Shown here: one piece after another, positions 18,899 to 27,508 of the stretch
How the letters are laid out: the number at the start of each line of letters is the position of its first letter
How positions within the stretch are numbered: position 1 is the first letter of the stretch
Assembly (NCBI RefSeq): GCF_025639805.1
Contig: NZ_CP106735.1
Span: forward strand, 2,885,501 to 2,949,500
Length of the DNA stretch: 64,000 bases
Source: Reichenbachiella carrageenanivorans
Lineage (GTDB): Bacteria > Bacteroidota > Bacteroidia > Cytophagales > Cyclobacteriaceae
Direction of reading: 5' to 3'
The notes under the pieces: model-generated
The model's input: the letters and a program-made list of their open reading frames with translations, nothing else
The model's database searches: none
What the model was told of the DNA's origin: nothing
Position numbers and translations under genes: made by a program

Positions 18899-19750
18899 CT
18901 ACTGCTTTACTTGTTGAGTTTCTAAAATTACATTTTCTTTTCCTGAGTAGATATTAAATGAATCTTTTTTCAAGAATCCAATGATTGTGATGTGCTGTTG
19001 CTGGGCTAGTTCGATGGCCAAACTCGATGGTGCGCCGAGTGCAACAATAGTTTTGATACCAATCATGGCTGATTTTTGAACCATTTCGAATCCCATTCGG
19101 CCACTGAGCCAGAGTATTTTATCTGAAAAATCCATTTGTCTCATGCCACACACACCAATAAGCTTGTCGAGAGCATTGTGTCTACCTATGTCTTCTCGTA
19201 AGATCAAAAGCTTGCCCTCTTGATCGAATAGCGTGGCAGCATGGAGTCCTCCGGTATACTTGAAAGTATTTTGATGTGCTTTTAGTTGATCGTTAAGATT
19301 GAGGATCATGTTTTGATGAATTTGTGGAGAAGTGCCCGAAGGAGTAGGTAGTTCACTCGAGATCGCTTCGAGCACGGCTTTGCCACACACCCCACAGCTC
19401 GATGTGGCGTAAAAATTTCGCTGGAATTTTTTGGGGTCAAATAAAATCTCGGTGTTTAATTCTACTTTTAGCGTGTTTTCGGGGTGTTTGGCTTGCATAC
19501 AGTATTTGGCAGCAAGTATGTCTGTATTTGATTTTACGATGCCTTCCGACAATAAAAAACCTCTAGCCAGCTCTTCGTCTGCGCCTGGCGTACGCATGGT
19601 GACGGCTAAGGAAAACTCCTTTCGTTGAGTGCCTAGGCCATAGCCTACTCGGATTTCTAAGGGCTCTTCGCGTACGATTAGGTCGTTGACTTCTGTTGTC
19701 TTAGTGTTTACCTTTAGTATTTTGGCTGTAGATATGCCTAATGTGCTCAT
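18899..19750 (-). CDS. fdhD: Formate dehydrogenase accessory sulfurtransferase FdhD
   Basis: Transfers sulfur from a cysteine desulfurase to the molybdenum cofactor before it is inserted into formate dehydrogenase. 283 aa. The Cys pair in SSCGVCGK (about residues 117-124) is the catalytic loop. REEPLEIRVGY and LREDIGRHNALDKL are family-typical. Its target enzyme is not in this window. The gene leads a minus-strand pair with the 116-aa protein and stands divergent to moaD. Confidence 0.94.
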   Translation of the reverse strand: MSTLGISTAKILKVNTKTTEVNDLIVREEPLEIRVGYGLGTQRKEFSLAVTMRTPGADEELARGFLLSEGIVKSNTDILAAKYCMQAKHPENTLKVELNTEILFDPKKFQRNFYATSSCGVCGKAVLEAISSELPTPSGTSPQIHQNMILNLNDQLKAHQNTFKYTGGLHAATLFDQEGKLLILREDIGRHNALDKLIGVCGMRQMDFSDKILWLSGRMGFEMVQKSAMIGIKTIVALGAPSSLAIELAQQQHITIIGFLKKDSFNIYSGKENVILETQQVKQ

Positions 19751-19783
19751 GCGTGTACAATTTGAAGGATAAAGTTAATGAGC

Positions 19784-19817
19784 TTGGGCATAACTATTCA
19801 ATCAATCCATATCTTTG
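19784..19817 (+). promoter_or_regulatory. Bacteroidota-type promoter for moaD-moaE
   Basis: TTG at 19,784-19,786 and TATCTTTG at 19,810-19,817, spaced 23 bases, match the TTG-N17-23-TAnnTTTG pattern known for this phylum. The moaD ATG follows 7 bases later, giving a very short leader. Predicted from sequence only. Confidence 0.5.
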
Positions 19818-19824
19818 AAATTCA

Positions 19825-20076
19825 ATGACTGAAATACAAATCAAAGTAGTGGCTTTTGGTATCGCTAGAGATATCATCGGAGGTAGGGGGGTAGATCTAA
19901 ATCTGGCTTCAGGCTCGACAGTCGCCCAGGCTATGAACCTGCTGAAAGATAGATATCCAGCTTTTGAGCAGTTGGCTTCGCTGCAGTTAGCCATCAACGA
20001 AGAATATGTGCCTTCGGATCGTGAGATTCTGGCTGGTGATGAATTAGTACTTATTCCACCCGTGAGTGGCGGTTGA
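19825..20076 (+). CDS. moaD: Molybdopterin synthase small subunit MoaD
   Basis: 83-aa ubiquitin-fold sulfur carrier ending in VSGG, the di-glycine that carries the thiocarboxylate. GDELVLIPPVSGG at the C-terminus is characteristic of MoaD. Its neighbour moaE begins 17 bp downstream, so the two subunits of molybdopterin synthase are coexpressed. Confidence 0.94.
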   Translation: MTEIQIKVVAFGIARDIIGGRGVDLNLASGSTVAQAMNLLKDRYPAFEQLASLQLAINEEYVPSDREILAGDELVLIPPVSGG

Positions 20077-20093
20077 AACCTTAAGGAAAAGCA

Positions 20094-20504
20094 ATGATTG
20101 AAATTACCAAAGATAAGATAGAGGTAGCGAAATTGATCGCTGCTGTATCAGATGAAGGAGCTGGTGCTACAGACGTGTTTGTAGGTACTACGAGAAACAA
20201 AACTTCTGATAAGCCCGTCGTTAAGTTGGATTTTGAAGCTTACGAACCGATGGCAATCAAGGAACTCCAAAAGATAGTAAATCGAGCCAAAAGCCAATGG
20301 CCAATTTTAAAGTATGCTATCTCGCATCGAGTGGGAGTAGTAGAGATCGGTGAGGAGGCGGTAGTAATAGCTGTGTCTACACCACATCGCAAGGCGGCTT
20401 TTGAATCCTGCAAATTTATAATCGACGAACTCAAAAAGACGGTGCCTATCTGGAAGAAAGAAATATTCGAAGATGGCGATGTCTGGGTTGCTGCACATCC
20501 ATAA
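20094..20504 (+). CDS. moaE: Molybdopterin synthase catalytic subunit MoaE
   Basis: 136 aa; converts cyclic pyranopterin monophosphate to molybdopterin with sulfur from MoaD. FVGTTRNKT is the N-terminal family motif, KLDFEAYEPMA binds pterin, HRVGVVEIGE and AVSTPHRKAAF are conserved, and PIWKKEIFEDG holds the active-site lysine. Full length. It converges on mobA with a 6-bp gap. Confidence 0.95.
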   Translation: MIEITKDKIEVAKLIAAVSDEGAGATDVFVGTTRNKTSDKPVVKLDFEAYEPMAIKELQKIVNRAKSQWPILKYAISHRVGVVEIGEEAVVIAVSTPHRKAAFESCKFIIDELKKTVPIWKKEIFEDGDVWVAAHP

Positions 20505-20510
20505 TCGGAG

Positions 20511-21653
20511 TTAACCCAAAATCTTTAGTGCCTCATTATACTCTTCTGGCGTATTTACATTTTTCAATACAGACGCGTCGTCTAGGTGTATCATTTCAAT
20601 GTCTTCGTTGATCAAAACTTTGCGTGGGCAAGAATATCCCAAACTCAAGTAATGCAACAGATGTCCATATGCCTTGGGCTCCCAAAGCGTAATCAATGGC
20701 TCGGGAAAATCCGTTTCAGGATTGTAAAAAGCTGTCGCTATTTTCGATGGGTTTCGTTTTGAGGTAAGGAGTGCCAGAGTCTCTTTGGTGAGAAAAGGCT
20801 GGTCGCAGGCTGTCACTAGCCATGCCGCATTGGGATCGGAGCGGAAGGCTGATAAAATGGCGCCATAAGGTCCAAGACCCGTAAACGTATCTGCAATTTG
20901 ATTGCTGGTGCCGTTTGTCAATTGATCAGCTCTAACTGAATAATAGGCTTCGTCGGTAGTTTTTGTTAATAAGTCAAACATAAAATCCTTTTGACTTTTA
21001 CCGAAATAGTTGATTTCACTTTTGTCTCGCATCATTCGGGTGCTTTGCCCTCCAGCGAGCACAAGACCTTTTATATTGGGTGCCGACAGTTTCATCTCTC
21101 TTTGGAGAAAAGCATGAATGCCATGGGTATCGTCTATACTGAGCTGAGGGATGTTGTCGAAATCAAATAGGTGCGTTTGGATATAATCAGGCGCTTCTAC
21201 TTCTTCTATTTGAAAGAGTATCAGCGCCACGTTGGTGAGCTTGTGAAGTTTTTTCTCCAGAGACTTTCTAGAGTCGATGACCAAAATTTGCTTCTGACCT
21301 TCGAAATGATTGCCATTGACGAGTATCAGGTCTTGGTCTGCAAATTTGCGTTTATAGTCAAATGGAGTGAGTTCACCCATTTGATCGAACCGGTGAAAAT
21401 CAATCTTATCAACGTACTCTAAGTGGTTGCCGTACTGTAGCGAACTACCGTCGAGGCTAGAGGCATCGTCTGCGCTTTTGTGGTCGGCATCTACGTAGGC
21501 GATTTTGTGCTGACTGGCTAGTCCTTCGCTGATTTGCTTGGCTAGTTTTTTTATTTCCCCGCATGGGGTGCCTAGTATGGCATATTCATTTCTGCCGAAT
21601 GTGCCCAGGTCAGGACGAGCAATTTTTGCGTGTTTTTGATGTTTTTTAGCCAT
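20511..21653 (-). CDS. mobA: MobA molybdenum cofactor guanylyltransferase with an N-terminal MobB-like domain
   Basis: 380 aa, about twice the size of MobA alone. The C-terminal half (from about 195) is a MobA nucleotidyltransferase with VLAGGQSTRMMRDKSE and VTACDQPFL; it attaches GMP from GTP to molybdopterin. The N-terminal half looks like MobB, but the expected P-loop is degenerate: GTPCGEIKKLAKQI lacks the Gly-Lys-Ser/Thr. Its start overlaps the moaC stop by 8 bp, so translation is coupled. Fusion MobB-MobA proteins exist, but the loss of the Walker lysine suggests the N-domain is structural. Confidence 0.88.
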   Translation of the reverse strand: MAKKHQKHAKIARPDLGTFGRNEYAILGTPCGEIKKLAKQISEGLASQHKIAYVDADHKSADDASSLDGSSLQYGNHLEYVDKIDFHRFDQMGELTPFDYKRKFADQDLILVNGNHFEGQKQILVIDSRKSLEKKLHKLTNVALILFQIEEVEAPDYIQTHLFDFDNIPQLSIDDTHGIHAFLQREMKLSAPNIKGLVLAGGQSTRMMRDKSEINYFGKSQKDFMFDLLTKTTDEAYYSVRADQLTNGTSNQIADTFTGLGPYGAILSAFRSDPNAAWLVTACDQPFLTKETLALLTSKRNPSKIATAFYNPETDFPEPLITLWEPKAYGHLLHYLSLGYSCPRKVLINEDIEMIHLDDASVLKNVNTPEEYNEALKILG

Positions 21654-22128
21654 TGTGTTTGAAGTCTTTTTTGCCGCCTGTTTTAGCTATAAGTCTGGTT
21701 TCGGTGATTACTATATCATGAGAGAGTGCTTTGCACATGTCATAGATTGTGAGTGCTGCTAGTGAAGCTCCTGTTAGGGCTTCCATTTCTACGCCAGTTT
21801 TGGCTGATATCCATGAGGTACATTCGATCTCTACTTCGAGTCCATTTACTTTGATGGCGAAGTCGCAACCGTCTAGTCCGATCGGGTGACACAGTGGAAT
21901 CAACTCTCCTGTTTTCTTGGCAGCCATAGTGCCAGCTATGATCGCAGTCTGAAATACAGGGCCTTTTTTTGAGTGAATTTCTCCCTCTTCTAGTCCTTTC
22001 ATAATCTCTGCAGTCAGCCGTACGATACTTCGTGCAGTGGCCGTACGTAGGGTGATTTTTTTGTTAGATACGTTGACCATTGCAGGGTTGTTGCTAGCAT
22101 CTATGTGAGAAAATTTTTCGTTTTTCAT
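21646..22128 (-). CDS. moaC: Cyclic pyranopterin monophosphate synthase MoaC
   Basis: 160 aa; turns the MoaA product into cyclic pyranopterin monophosphate. LIPLCHPIGLDGCD and VEMEALTGASLAALTIYDM contain the conserved catalytic residues (His and Lys in GGKK near the C-terminus). Full length. It is divergent to moeA and overlaps the start of mobA, forming a moaC-mobA operon. Confidence 0.95.
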   Translation of the reverse strand: MKNEKFSHIDASNNPAMVNVSNKKITLRTATARSIVRLTAEIMKGLEEGEIHSKKGPVFQTAIIAGTMAAKKTGELIPLCHPIGLDGCDFAIKVNGLEVEIECTSWISAKTGVEMEALTGASLAALTIYDMCKALSHDIVITETRLIAKTGGKKDFKHNG

Positions 22129-22197
22129 CTTTCTTAGTGAGATAGGAGGAGAGTTGTTTTTAATTTACAAACGAGTGATAAAATTAGAGAATCTGAT

Positions 22198-23418
22198 ATG
22201 ATATCTGTAGATGAAGCCAAGAATATTATTGATTCACAGTCTATTCAGTGGGGGGCTATTAGCCTGCCTATAGAGGAGTGTATGGGCGAGGTGCTTGCAG
22301 AGGACATCTGTGCGGATCGAGATTTTCCTCCGTTCGATCGGGTGGCGATGGATGGTATTGCGGTTAGTTTTGATGCTTATGCTACAGGGTGTCGCACCTT
22401 TCAGGTACAAGAGGCACAGTTGGCAGGAGTGCCTGCTGTTTCGCTGAAAAGCGATCGATATGCCATAGAGATAATGACAGGAGCAGTATTGAGTGGCAAT
22501 TGTGATTTGGTGATCCGTTATGAAGACTTGGAGTTTTATGAACAAGATAGGACTAAGTGGGTGAGAGTTTTGGATGAAGGAGCCAGCCGATGGAAAAATA
22601 TACATCGTCAAGGCAGTGATCAGCAAAAGGGAGAGTTATTGATTGCAAAAGGTGTGGTAGTTACTGCCGCTGAGGTTGCTATCATGGCTACTGTGGGGCG
22701 TAGTATGGTATTGGCCAACAAGAAGCCAAAAGTCGCCATAGTATCTACTGGTGATGAGTTGGTGGAAGTAGCCGAAGTGCCATTGTCTTATCAGATCCGA
22801 ATGTCCAATTCAATAGCTATACAGGCTTCATTGTGTCAAGTTCGTATACCAAATCAGCGTTTTCATTTGCCAGATAGTAAGGAGCAATTGCAGGCTAAGG
22901 TGGAAACAATTCTACAGGAATTTGATATAGTTCTTTTAAGTGGTGGCGTGTCTAAAGGAAAGGCGGATTATTTGCCAGAAGTGTTAGAAGTACTGGGTGT
23001 AAGGAAGATGTTTCATAGAGTAGCCCAAAAACCAGGCAAGCCGTTTTGGTTTGGGATGCATACAACAGGCAAGCCAGTGTTTGCTTTTCCGGGCAACCCT
23101 ATTTCTACTTATCTTTGTTTTAGGGTGTACTTTTTGCCATTCCTTATGCAGAGACTGGGAAGTCCAATGCATGAGAAATGGGCACTTTTACAGGAGGAGG
23201 TGACTTTCAATCCTGATTTAGGGTATTTTGTACAGGTTAGGAGTGAGGTCAGGCCTGACGGCACAGTGGCTGTTTGGCCTGAGACAGGTAATGGTTCAGG
23301 GGATTTGGCTAATTTGGCTAAGAGTGATGCCTTCTTATATCTGCCTGCTAAACAAAGTAGATACCTAGTGGGCGAATTCTATCCGTATTATTCGTTTGAT
23401 ATATCTAGTTTGGCGTAG
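22198..23418 (+). CDS. moeA: Molybdopterin molybdotransferase MoeA
   Basis: 406 aa; inserts molybdate into adenylylated molybdopterin. PPFDRVAMDGIAV is the N-terminal MoeA motif, KVAIVSTGDELVE and LLSGGVSKGKADYLPE are the catalytic domain signatures, and KPGKPFWFG and FPGNPIST follow. The C-terminal beta domain is intact. It completes a set with moaA, moaC, moaD, moaE and mobA; no mog/moaB is visible here. Confidence 0.94.
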   Translation: MISVDEAKNIIDSQSIQWGAISLPIEECMGEVLAEDICADRDFPPFDRVAMDGIAVSFDAYATGCRTFQVQEAQLAGVPAVSLKSDRYAIEIMTGAVLSGNCDLVIRYEDLEFYEQDRTKWVRVLDEGASRWKNIHRQGSDQQKGELLIAKGVVVTAAEVAIMATVGRSMVLANKKPKVAIVSTGDELVEVAEVPLSYQIRMSNSIAIQASLCQVRIPNQRFHLPDSKEQLQAKVETILQEFDIVLLSGGVSKGKADYLPEVLEVLGVRKMFHRVAQKPGKPFWFGMHTTGKPVFAFPGNPISTYLCFRVYFLPFLMQRLGSPMHEKWALLQEEVTFNPDLGYFVQVRSEVRPDGTVAVWPETGNGSGDLANLAKSDAFLYLPAKQSRYLVGEFYPYYSFDISSLA

Positions 23419-23543
23419 ATCAGATCTGCCGTTTTGAATGGGTTGAATGAGGCCATCTCTTCTTTACATCCTAATAGACTTAGGAATAAAACGTAAAACG
23501 AGAAGCTAAATGCAAATCTTTTGTAACGTACTAAGTTATTCAT
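23388..23543 (-). CDS. Possible very small lipoprotein overlapping the 3' end of moeA
   Basis: A 51-codon frame from the ATG at 23,543 reads MNNLVRYKRFAF, then a hydrophobic run and LSLLGC, a lipobox-like site, and ends KLDISNE. It overlaps moeA antisense by 31 bp. Only the signal-like pattern supports it; it could be chance, because the region is AT-rich. Confidence 0.25.
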   Translation of the reverse strand: MNNLVRYKRFAFSFSFYVLFLSLLGCKEEMASFNPFKTADLIYAKLDISNE

Positions 23544-23638
23544 CTCCAAATATTTATATTCTCCCAACCCTCTTTCGTTTGGGCTCAAACGAAATTGATT
23601 GGTTTAAACATAATATTTTTCCCTAATAAGATAAATGC

Positions 23639-23664
23639 TGCTGCGTATTGATCAATACGCAGCA
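23639..23664. terminator. 26-bp perfect palindrome between moeA and the glutamate-synthase-like gene
   Basis: The palindrome is centred between bases 23,651 and 23,652; the left arm is TGCTGCGTATTGA. No T run follows on either strand, so it is either a hairpin ending the convergent transcripts or a binding site for a dimeric protein. Confidence 0.4.
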
Positions 23665-23676
23665 AAAGTACAGTGC

Positions 23677-25197
23677 CTAGGCATATTCACCAACTTTTAT
23701 GTTGGGATATATCTCAGCGTATGTCTTGATTTGTTCTTGATTGATTCTTCTATACACGTGATGCCTTTTGATTTTACCGATAGCATTTACTCCAGTTGCT
23801 CCCATAAACTCGACAAAGCTATTGACCGTTTCATTATGAAATTTGGCTACACGCACTTTTTTGTCGGTAACATTAAGTCCTTTTATCAAATGATTTTGTT
23901 GGGTGGCAATTCCTGTTGGGCAGTGGTTGCTATGGCACTCAAGTGCTTGTATGCAACCCAAAGCTAGCATCATGCCACGGGCACTATAACATGCATCAGC
24001 ACCTAGAGCAAAAGCTCTGAAAACATGAAATCCAGTGAGAATTTTGCCTGACGCAAGGACTTTAATTTCCTTTTTTAAATCATACCCTCTCAAAGAGTCG
24101 CAAACAAAAGCAAGTCCGTCTCTAAGTGGCATTCCGATACTGTTGGAAAATTCTAGGGGTGCAGCACCTGTGCCTCCTTCACCACCATCTACAGTGATAA
24201 AGTCTGGTGTAATGCCTGTGTTTTGCATGGCAATGCACAAATCAGTGAATTCAATTTTATTACCAACACAAAGTTTAAACCCTACAGGTTTCCCATCAGA
24301 AAGATCTCTTAGTTTTTTGATGAAATGCATCAATTCTATTGGATTGCTAAATGCACTGTGCGCAGGAGGTGAATCTACTCTCGTATGTGGTTCTACGGCA
24401 CGAATAGCTGCTATTTCTTTGGTGTTTTTAATGGCAGGAAGGATACCGCCATGGCCTGGTTTTGCGCCTTGAGACATTTTGATTTCAATCATTTTGACCT
24501 GCTCTTGTGTGGCCTTTTCTTTAAACATGTCCTCGTTGAAAGTACCATCTTTATTGCGGCAGCCAAAGTACCCTGTGCCAATCTGCCAGATTAGATCTCC
24601 TCCGTGTTTAAGGTGAAACTGGCTGATGCTCCCTTCTCCAGTATTGTGTGCAAAGTTGCCAAGCTTGGCTCCACCGTTTAGAGCTTCAATTGCACGATTG
24701 CTCAAGGCTCCATAGCTCATGGCGGATACATTGAGGATGCTAGAGCTGTAGGGTTGTTTGCAGTCAGATCCACCGATCAATACCCTGGGGTGTTCGTCTA
24801 ACTCAGTATGGTTTATTGGGTGCATGGAGTGGTTGGCCCATTCATAGCCATCCTGGTAGACGTCTATCTTAGTGCCGAATGGATTGGTAGAAAGTGCTCC
24901 TTTTGCTCTTTGATATACAATAGAACGGTACATTCGATTGATGGGAGCACCGTCTGTTTCTGATTCGATGAAATATTGATAAATCTTGGGCCGAAGATCC
25001 TCCATGACATAGCGTAGTGCGCCGAGTACAGGGAAGTTATTTCTTAAGGTATGTTTTTTGTCTAAAAGGTCGGAAATACCGAGGGCAATAACAGGCCCAA
25101 CTAGCGCAAAACTCCACCACACCCAAGGGAAATATAACGAGAGAATAATGAGGGCTAGGGAGGTTACAATGGCAAGTCCAATGAATTGATTTCGCAT
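23677..25197 (-). CDS. FMN-binding glutamate synthase-like protein
   Basis: 506-aa protein with the central FMN/cluster domain of glutamate synthase but no glutaminase domain, so it cannot use glutamine as classical GltB does. An N-terminal two-helix membrane segment is followed by the TIM barrel. VDGGEGGTGAAP, GNFAHNTGEGSIS and SQGAKPGHGGILP are the flavin and substrate loops, and LGCIQALECHSNHCPTGIATQ carries the 3Fe-4S cysteines. The physiological reaction of this stand-alone family is unclear; glutamate synthase-like oxidoreductase is the safest call. Confidence 0.9.
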   Translation of the reverse strand: MRNQFIGLAIVTSLALIILSLYFPWVWWSFALVGPVIALGISDLLDKKHTLRNNFPVLGALRYVMEDLRPKIYQYFIESETDGAPINRMYRSIVYQRAKGALSTNPFGTKIDVYQDGYEWANHSMHPINHTELDEHPRVLIGGSDCKQPYSSSILNVSAMSYGALSNRAIEALNGGAKLGNFAHNTGEGSISQFHLKHGGDLIWQIGTGYFGCRNKDGTFNEDMFKEKATQEQVKMIEIKMSQGAKPGHGGILPAIKNTKEIAAIRAVEPHTRVDSPPAHSAFSNPIELMHFIKKLRDLSDGKPVGFKLCVGNKIEFTDLCIAMQNTGITPDFITVDGGEGGTGAAPLEFSNSIGMPLRDGLAFVCDSLRGYDLKKEIKVLASGKILTGFHVFRAFALGADACYSARGMMLALGCIQALECHSNHCPTGIATQQNHLIKGLNVTDKKVRVAKFHNETVNSFVEFMGATGVNAIGKIKRHHVYRRINQEQIKTYAEIYPNIKVGEYA

Positions 25198-25348
25198 AAG
25201 TAGAGGTTATAAATGATTAAAGTCAAATTAGTCAAATTATCCCTCTCATGCACAAGATGTGCGGAAATTATATATAATCGAGTTAATTTCAAAATAGATG
25301 CAACCCTACTTAAATTAGGTAGTCTATAAGTTAGAATTTCGATAATCA

Positions 25349-25903
25349 TTGGAAATAGGAAATAAGGACATTCATTATCATTTGGTAGAGGCAGCAAAGT
25401 GCCAAGACCAAGCAGCTCAATTTGAACTTTACAACTTGTATGTAAAAGCTATGTTGAATGTGAGTTATCGGATTGTGAATGATCGTGACGAAGCTGAAGA
25501 TGTGATTCAGGAGGCTTTTATCAATGTGTTTAAAAACATTGATAAATATAGAGGAGATTCTACTTTTGGAGCTTGGGTCAAGCGTATTGTTATCAATGCA
25601 TCGATCAATGTACTCAAGAAAAGGAAGTTGGATTTTGTGGAAATGGAGCAGGCAGATGGCGCTATAGATGAATCGGAAGAGGAGGTGGAAATAGCCTTGG
25701 ATTTGTCTGCTATCAAATTGACCATTCAGGAACTGCCAGAAGGTTTTAGAACTGTGTTGACGCTCTACCTGTTGGAAGGTTACGATCACAAGGAAATAGG
25801 AACAGTATTAGGTATTACAGAGTCGACTTCAAAATCGCAGTTTAATCGTGCAAAAAAAAGGTTGAGGGAGATTCTAAAAGAAAGATATCAGTATGAAAGA
25901 TAA
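25349..25903 (+). CDS. ECF-type RNA polymerase sigma factor
   Basis: 184-aa sigma-70 family factor. Region 2 contains DRDEAEDVIQEAFINVFKNIDKYRG with the -10 recognition segment, and region 4 has LPEGFRTVLTLYLLEGYDHKEIGTVLGITESTSKSQFNRAKKRL, shown here only as its motif core (helix-turn-helix TESTSKSQFNRAKK). The only in-frame start that keeps region 2 whole is TTG at 25,349; a stop lies two codons upstream. The downstream ATG overlaps its last 11 bp, so it is cotranscribed with the putative anti-sigma gene. Confidence 0.88.
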   Translation: MEIGNKDIHYHLVEAAKCQDQAAQFELYNLYVKAMLNVSYRIVNDRDEAEDVIQEAFINVFKNIDKYRGDSTFGAWVKRIVINASINVLKKRKLDFVEMEQADGAIDESEEEVEIALDLSAIKLTIQELPEGFRTVLTLYLLEGYDHKEIGTVLGITESTSKSQFNRAKKRLREILKERYQYER

Positions 25904-26441
25904 ATTAGAAACATTCATTCAATCGCATCGGGCCGAGTTCGATGATTTGGAACCAAGACCAACTACCTGGCACAAGATCCAACAGGAATTGGCACCAGTC
26001 CAAGCGAAGAAGGAGTATGCTTGGTTGTGGAAGGCGGCAGCAATTGTATTTCTGTGTATCTCTGTGGGCTTGGCTATAGAGCGAACTATGCAGACAGCGA
26101 CGAATACCATGCCCGTAGCTCAGCAGACCACGAAAAATCCATCTGCAGAATTGAGAGAAGTGGAAGGCTACTATACCCAACTCATTTCACAAAAGCGAGC
26201 AGAAATTAAAAGTGTGATTGCTCAAAAGGGACTTGCAGATGTTGATCTTTTGGAGGATATGGAGCAGTTGGACCAAATGTATGCCAAGCTTAAAAAGGAT
26301 TTGAAAAAAAACCAGAATGATGAGCGAGTGATCAATGCCATGATTCAAAATCTACAATTGAGAGTTGAAATTCTAAGTAAACAATTGAGGGTTTTAGAAC
26401 GAATAAGTAAACACGAGAAAGATGGAAAAATTAGCGTATAG
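25893..26441 (+). CDS. Probable anti-sigma or envelope-stress membrane protein
   Basis: 182 aa with a single membrane helix at about 50-68 (LWKAAAIVFLCISVGLAIE) between a cytosolic N-terminus and an extracytoplasmic C-terminal coiled coil (DVDLLEDMEQLDQMYAKL). It is encoded overlapping both the sigma gene (11 bp) and the next gene (20 bp). This topology and location fit an anti-sigma factor, but no zinc-binding anti-sigma motif is visible, so the role is inferred. Confidence 0.6.
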   Translation: MKDKLETFIQSHRAEFDDLEPRPTTWHKIQQELAPVQAKKEYAWLWKAAAIVFLCISVGLAIERTMQTATNTMPVAQQTTKNPSAELREVEGYYTQLISQKRAEIKSVIAQKGLADVDLLEDMEQLDQMYAKLKKDLKKNQNDERVINAMIQNLQLRVEILSKQLRVLERISKHEKDGKISV

Positions 26442-27474
26442 CCTTGTTATAGGGGTGGTCTCAATAGGACTGCTTGTACAGACGGCAGTAGGAGGTGGGT
26501 TGGACTACGAAAAAAGTCGTGAAATCTCGAAGAGCTATCAGGTAAACTCGGAGGTGAAGTTGGAAATCAGCAATACCTTTGGTCGGGTACATATCAATAC
26601 CTGGGACAAAAACGAAATCACGGTAGACATAGAAGTGATTGCTAGGATGAATAGTGAGAGCCGAGCACAAGACTTGCTGGATAAGATCACAATAGATATT
26701 GAACAAAGCCCATCACAGATCTCGTTTGATACCCGTCTGGGTAAACTGAAAAACAGAGATAGAGAGGAATTTGAGATCAACTATCAGGTGAATATGCCAA
26801 AAGCTAATCCGCTCAAATTGAAAAATAGCTTTGGTGCCAACTATATTGGCAATCGCACAGGAACTAACGAAATCGACATCTCATACGGAGAACTACGAAT
26901 CGAAGAACTGCTGGGTGAGACGGATATCAAAATCTCGTTTAGCGATGGGTTTATTCAGAATATTCAAAAAGGGGAATTGGAGATTAAGTATTCTGAAGTA
27001 GACATAGAAGAACTCGGCATGGTCAAGATGGAGCAAGGTTTTTCTGATGTGGAAATAGAAAAAATAGAAACCATAGATCTGACTAGCAAATATGGAGATA
27101 TGGAGATAGGTACGGTAAAAGGGATCAAGGGCTATGTCGGGTATTCGGATTTTTCCATTCGTAGGCTAGAAATAGAGATGGACATAGAATCGGCCTATAG
27201 TGGCGATTTTACAATTGATGAAGTGGCTAAGGGTTTTAGTGAGATCTTGATCGATGGTAAGTTTGGAGACTACCGTATATCCTTCGAAGACGGTGCTAGT
27301 TTCAAGTTTGATGTGGCCTTGAGTTTTAGTGATTTCAGTTACTCTGGTCTACCATTAGATTTTGATTATAAGATCAAAGAGGATTTTAAAGCACAATACA
27401 AAGGAAAAATGGGCAACGGACAGTCAGGCTATATCAAAATAGACACCAGTTACGGAGACGTTCGGTTCCGATAA
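26422..27474 (+). CDS. Secreted repetitive beta-strand protein (DUF4097-like)
   Basis: 350 aa with an N-terminal signal peptide (YSLVIGVVSIGLLVQTAVG). The remainder is a run of short beta-strand repeats with a recurring SYGE/SFSD/KYGD pattern (ISYGELRIEE, ISFSDGFIQN, SKYGDMEIG, KFGDYRISF, DTSYGDVRFR), consistent with a parallel beta-helix. Third gene of the sigma operon, so its expression may be under that factor. Function unknown. Confidence 0.7.
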   Translation: MEKLAYSLVIGVVSIGLLVQTAVGGGLDYEKSREISKSYQVNSEVKLEISNTFGRVHINTWDKNEITVDIEVIARMNSESRAQDLLDKITIDIEQSPSQISFDTRLGKLKNRDREEFEINYQVNMPKANPLKLKNSFGANYIGNRTGTNEIDISYGELRIEELLGETDIKISFSDGFIQNIQKGELEIKYSEVDIEELGMVKMEQGFSDVEIEKIETIDLTSKYGDMEIGTVKGIKGYVGYSDFSIRRLEIEMDIESAYSGDFTIDEVAKGFSEILIDGKFGDYRISFEDGASFKFDVALSFSDFSYSGLPLDFDYKIKEDFKAQYKGKMGNGQSGYIKIDTSYGDVRFR

Positions 27475-27508
27475 AAAAACAACAACTCACAAACTCAATT
27501 TGCGTAAG

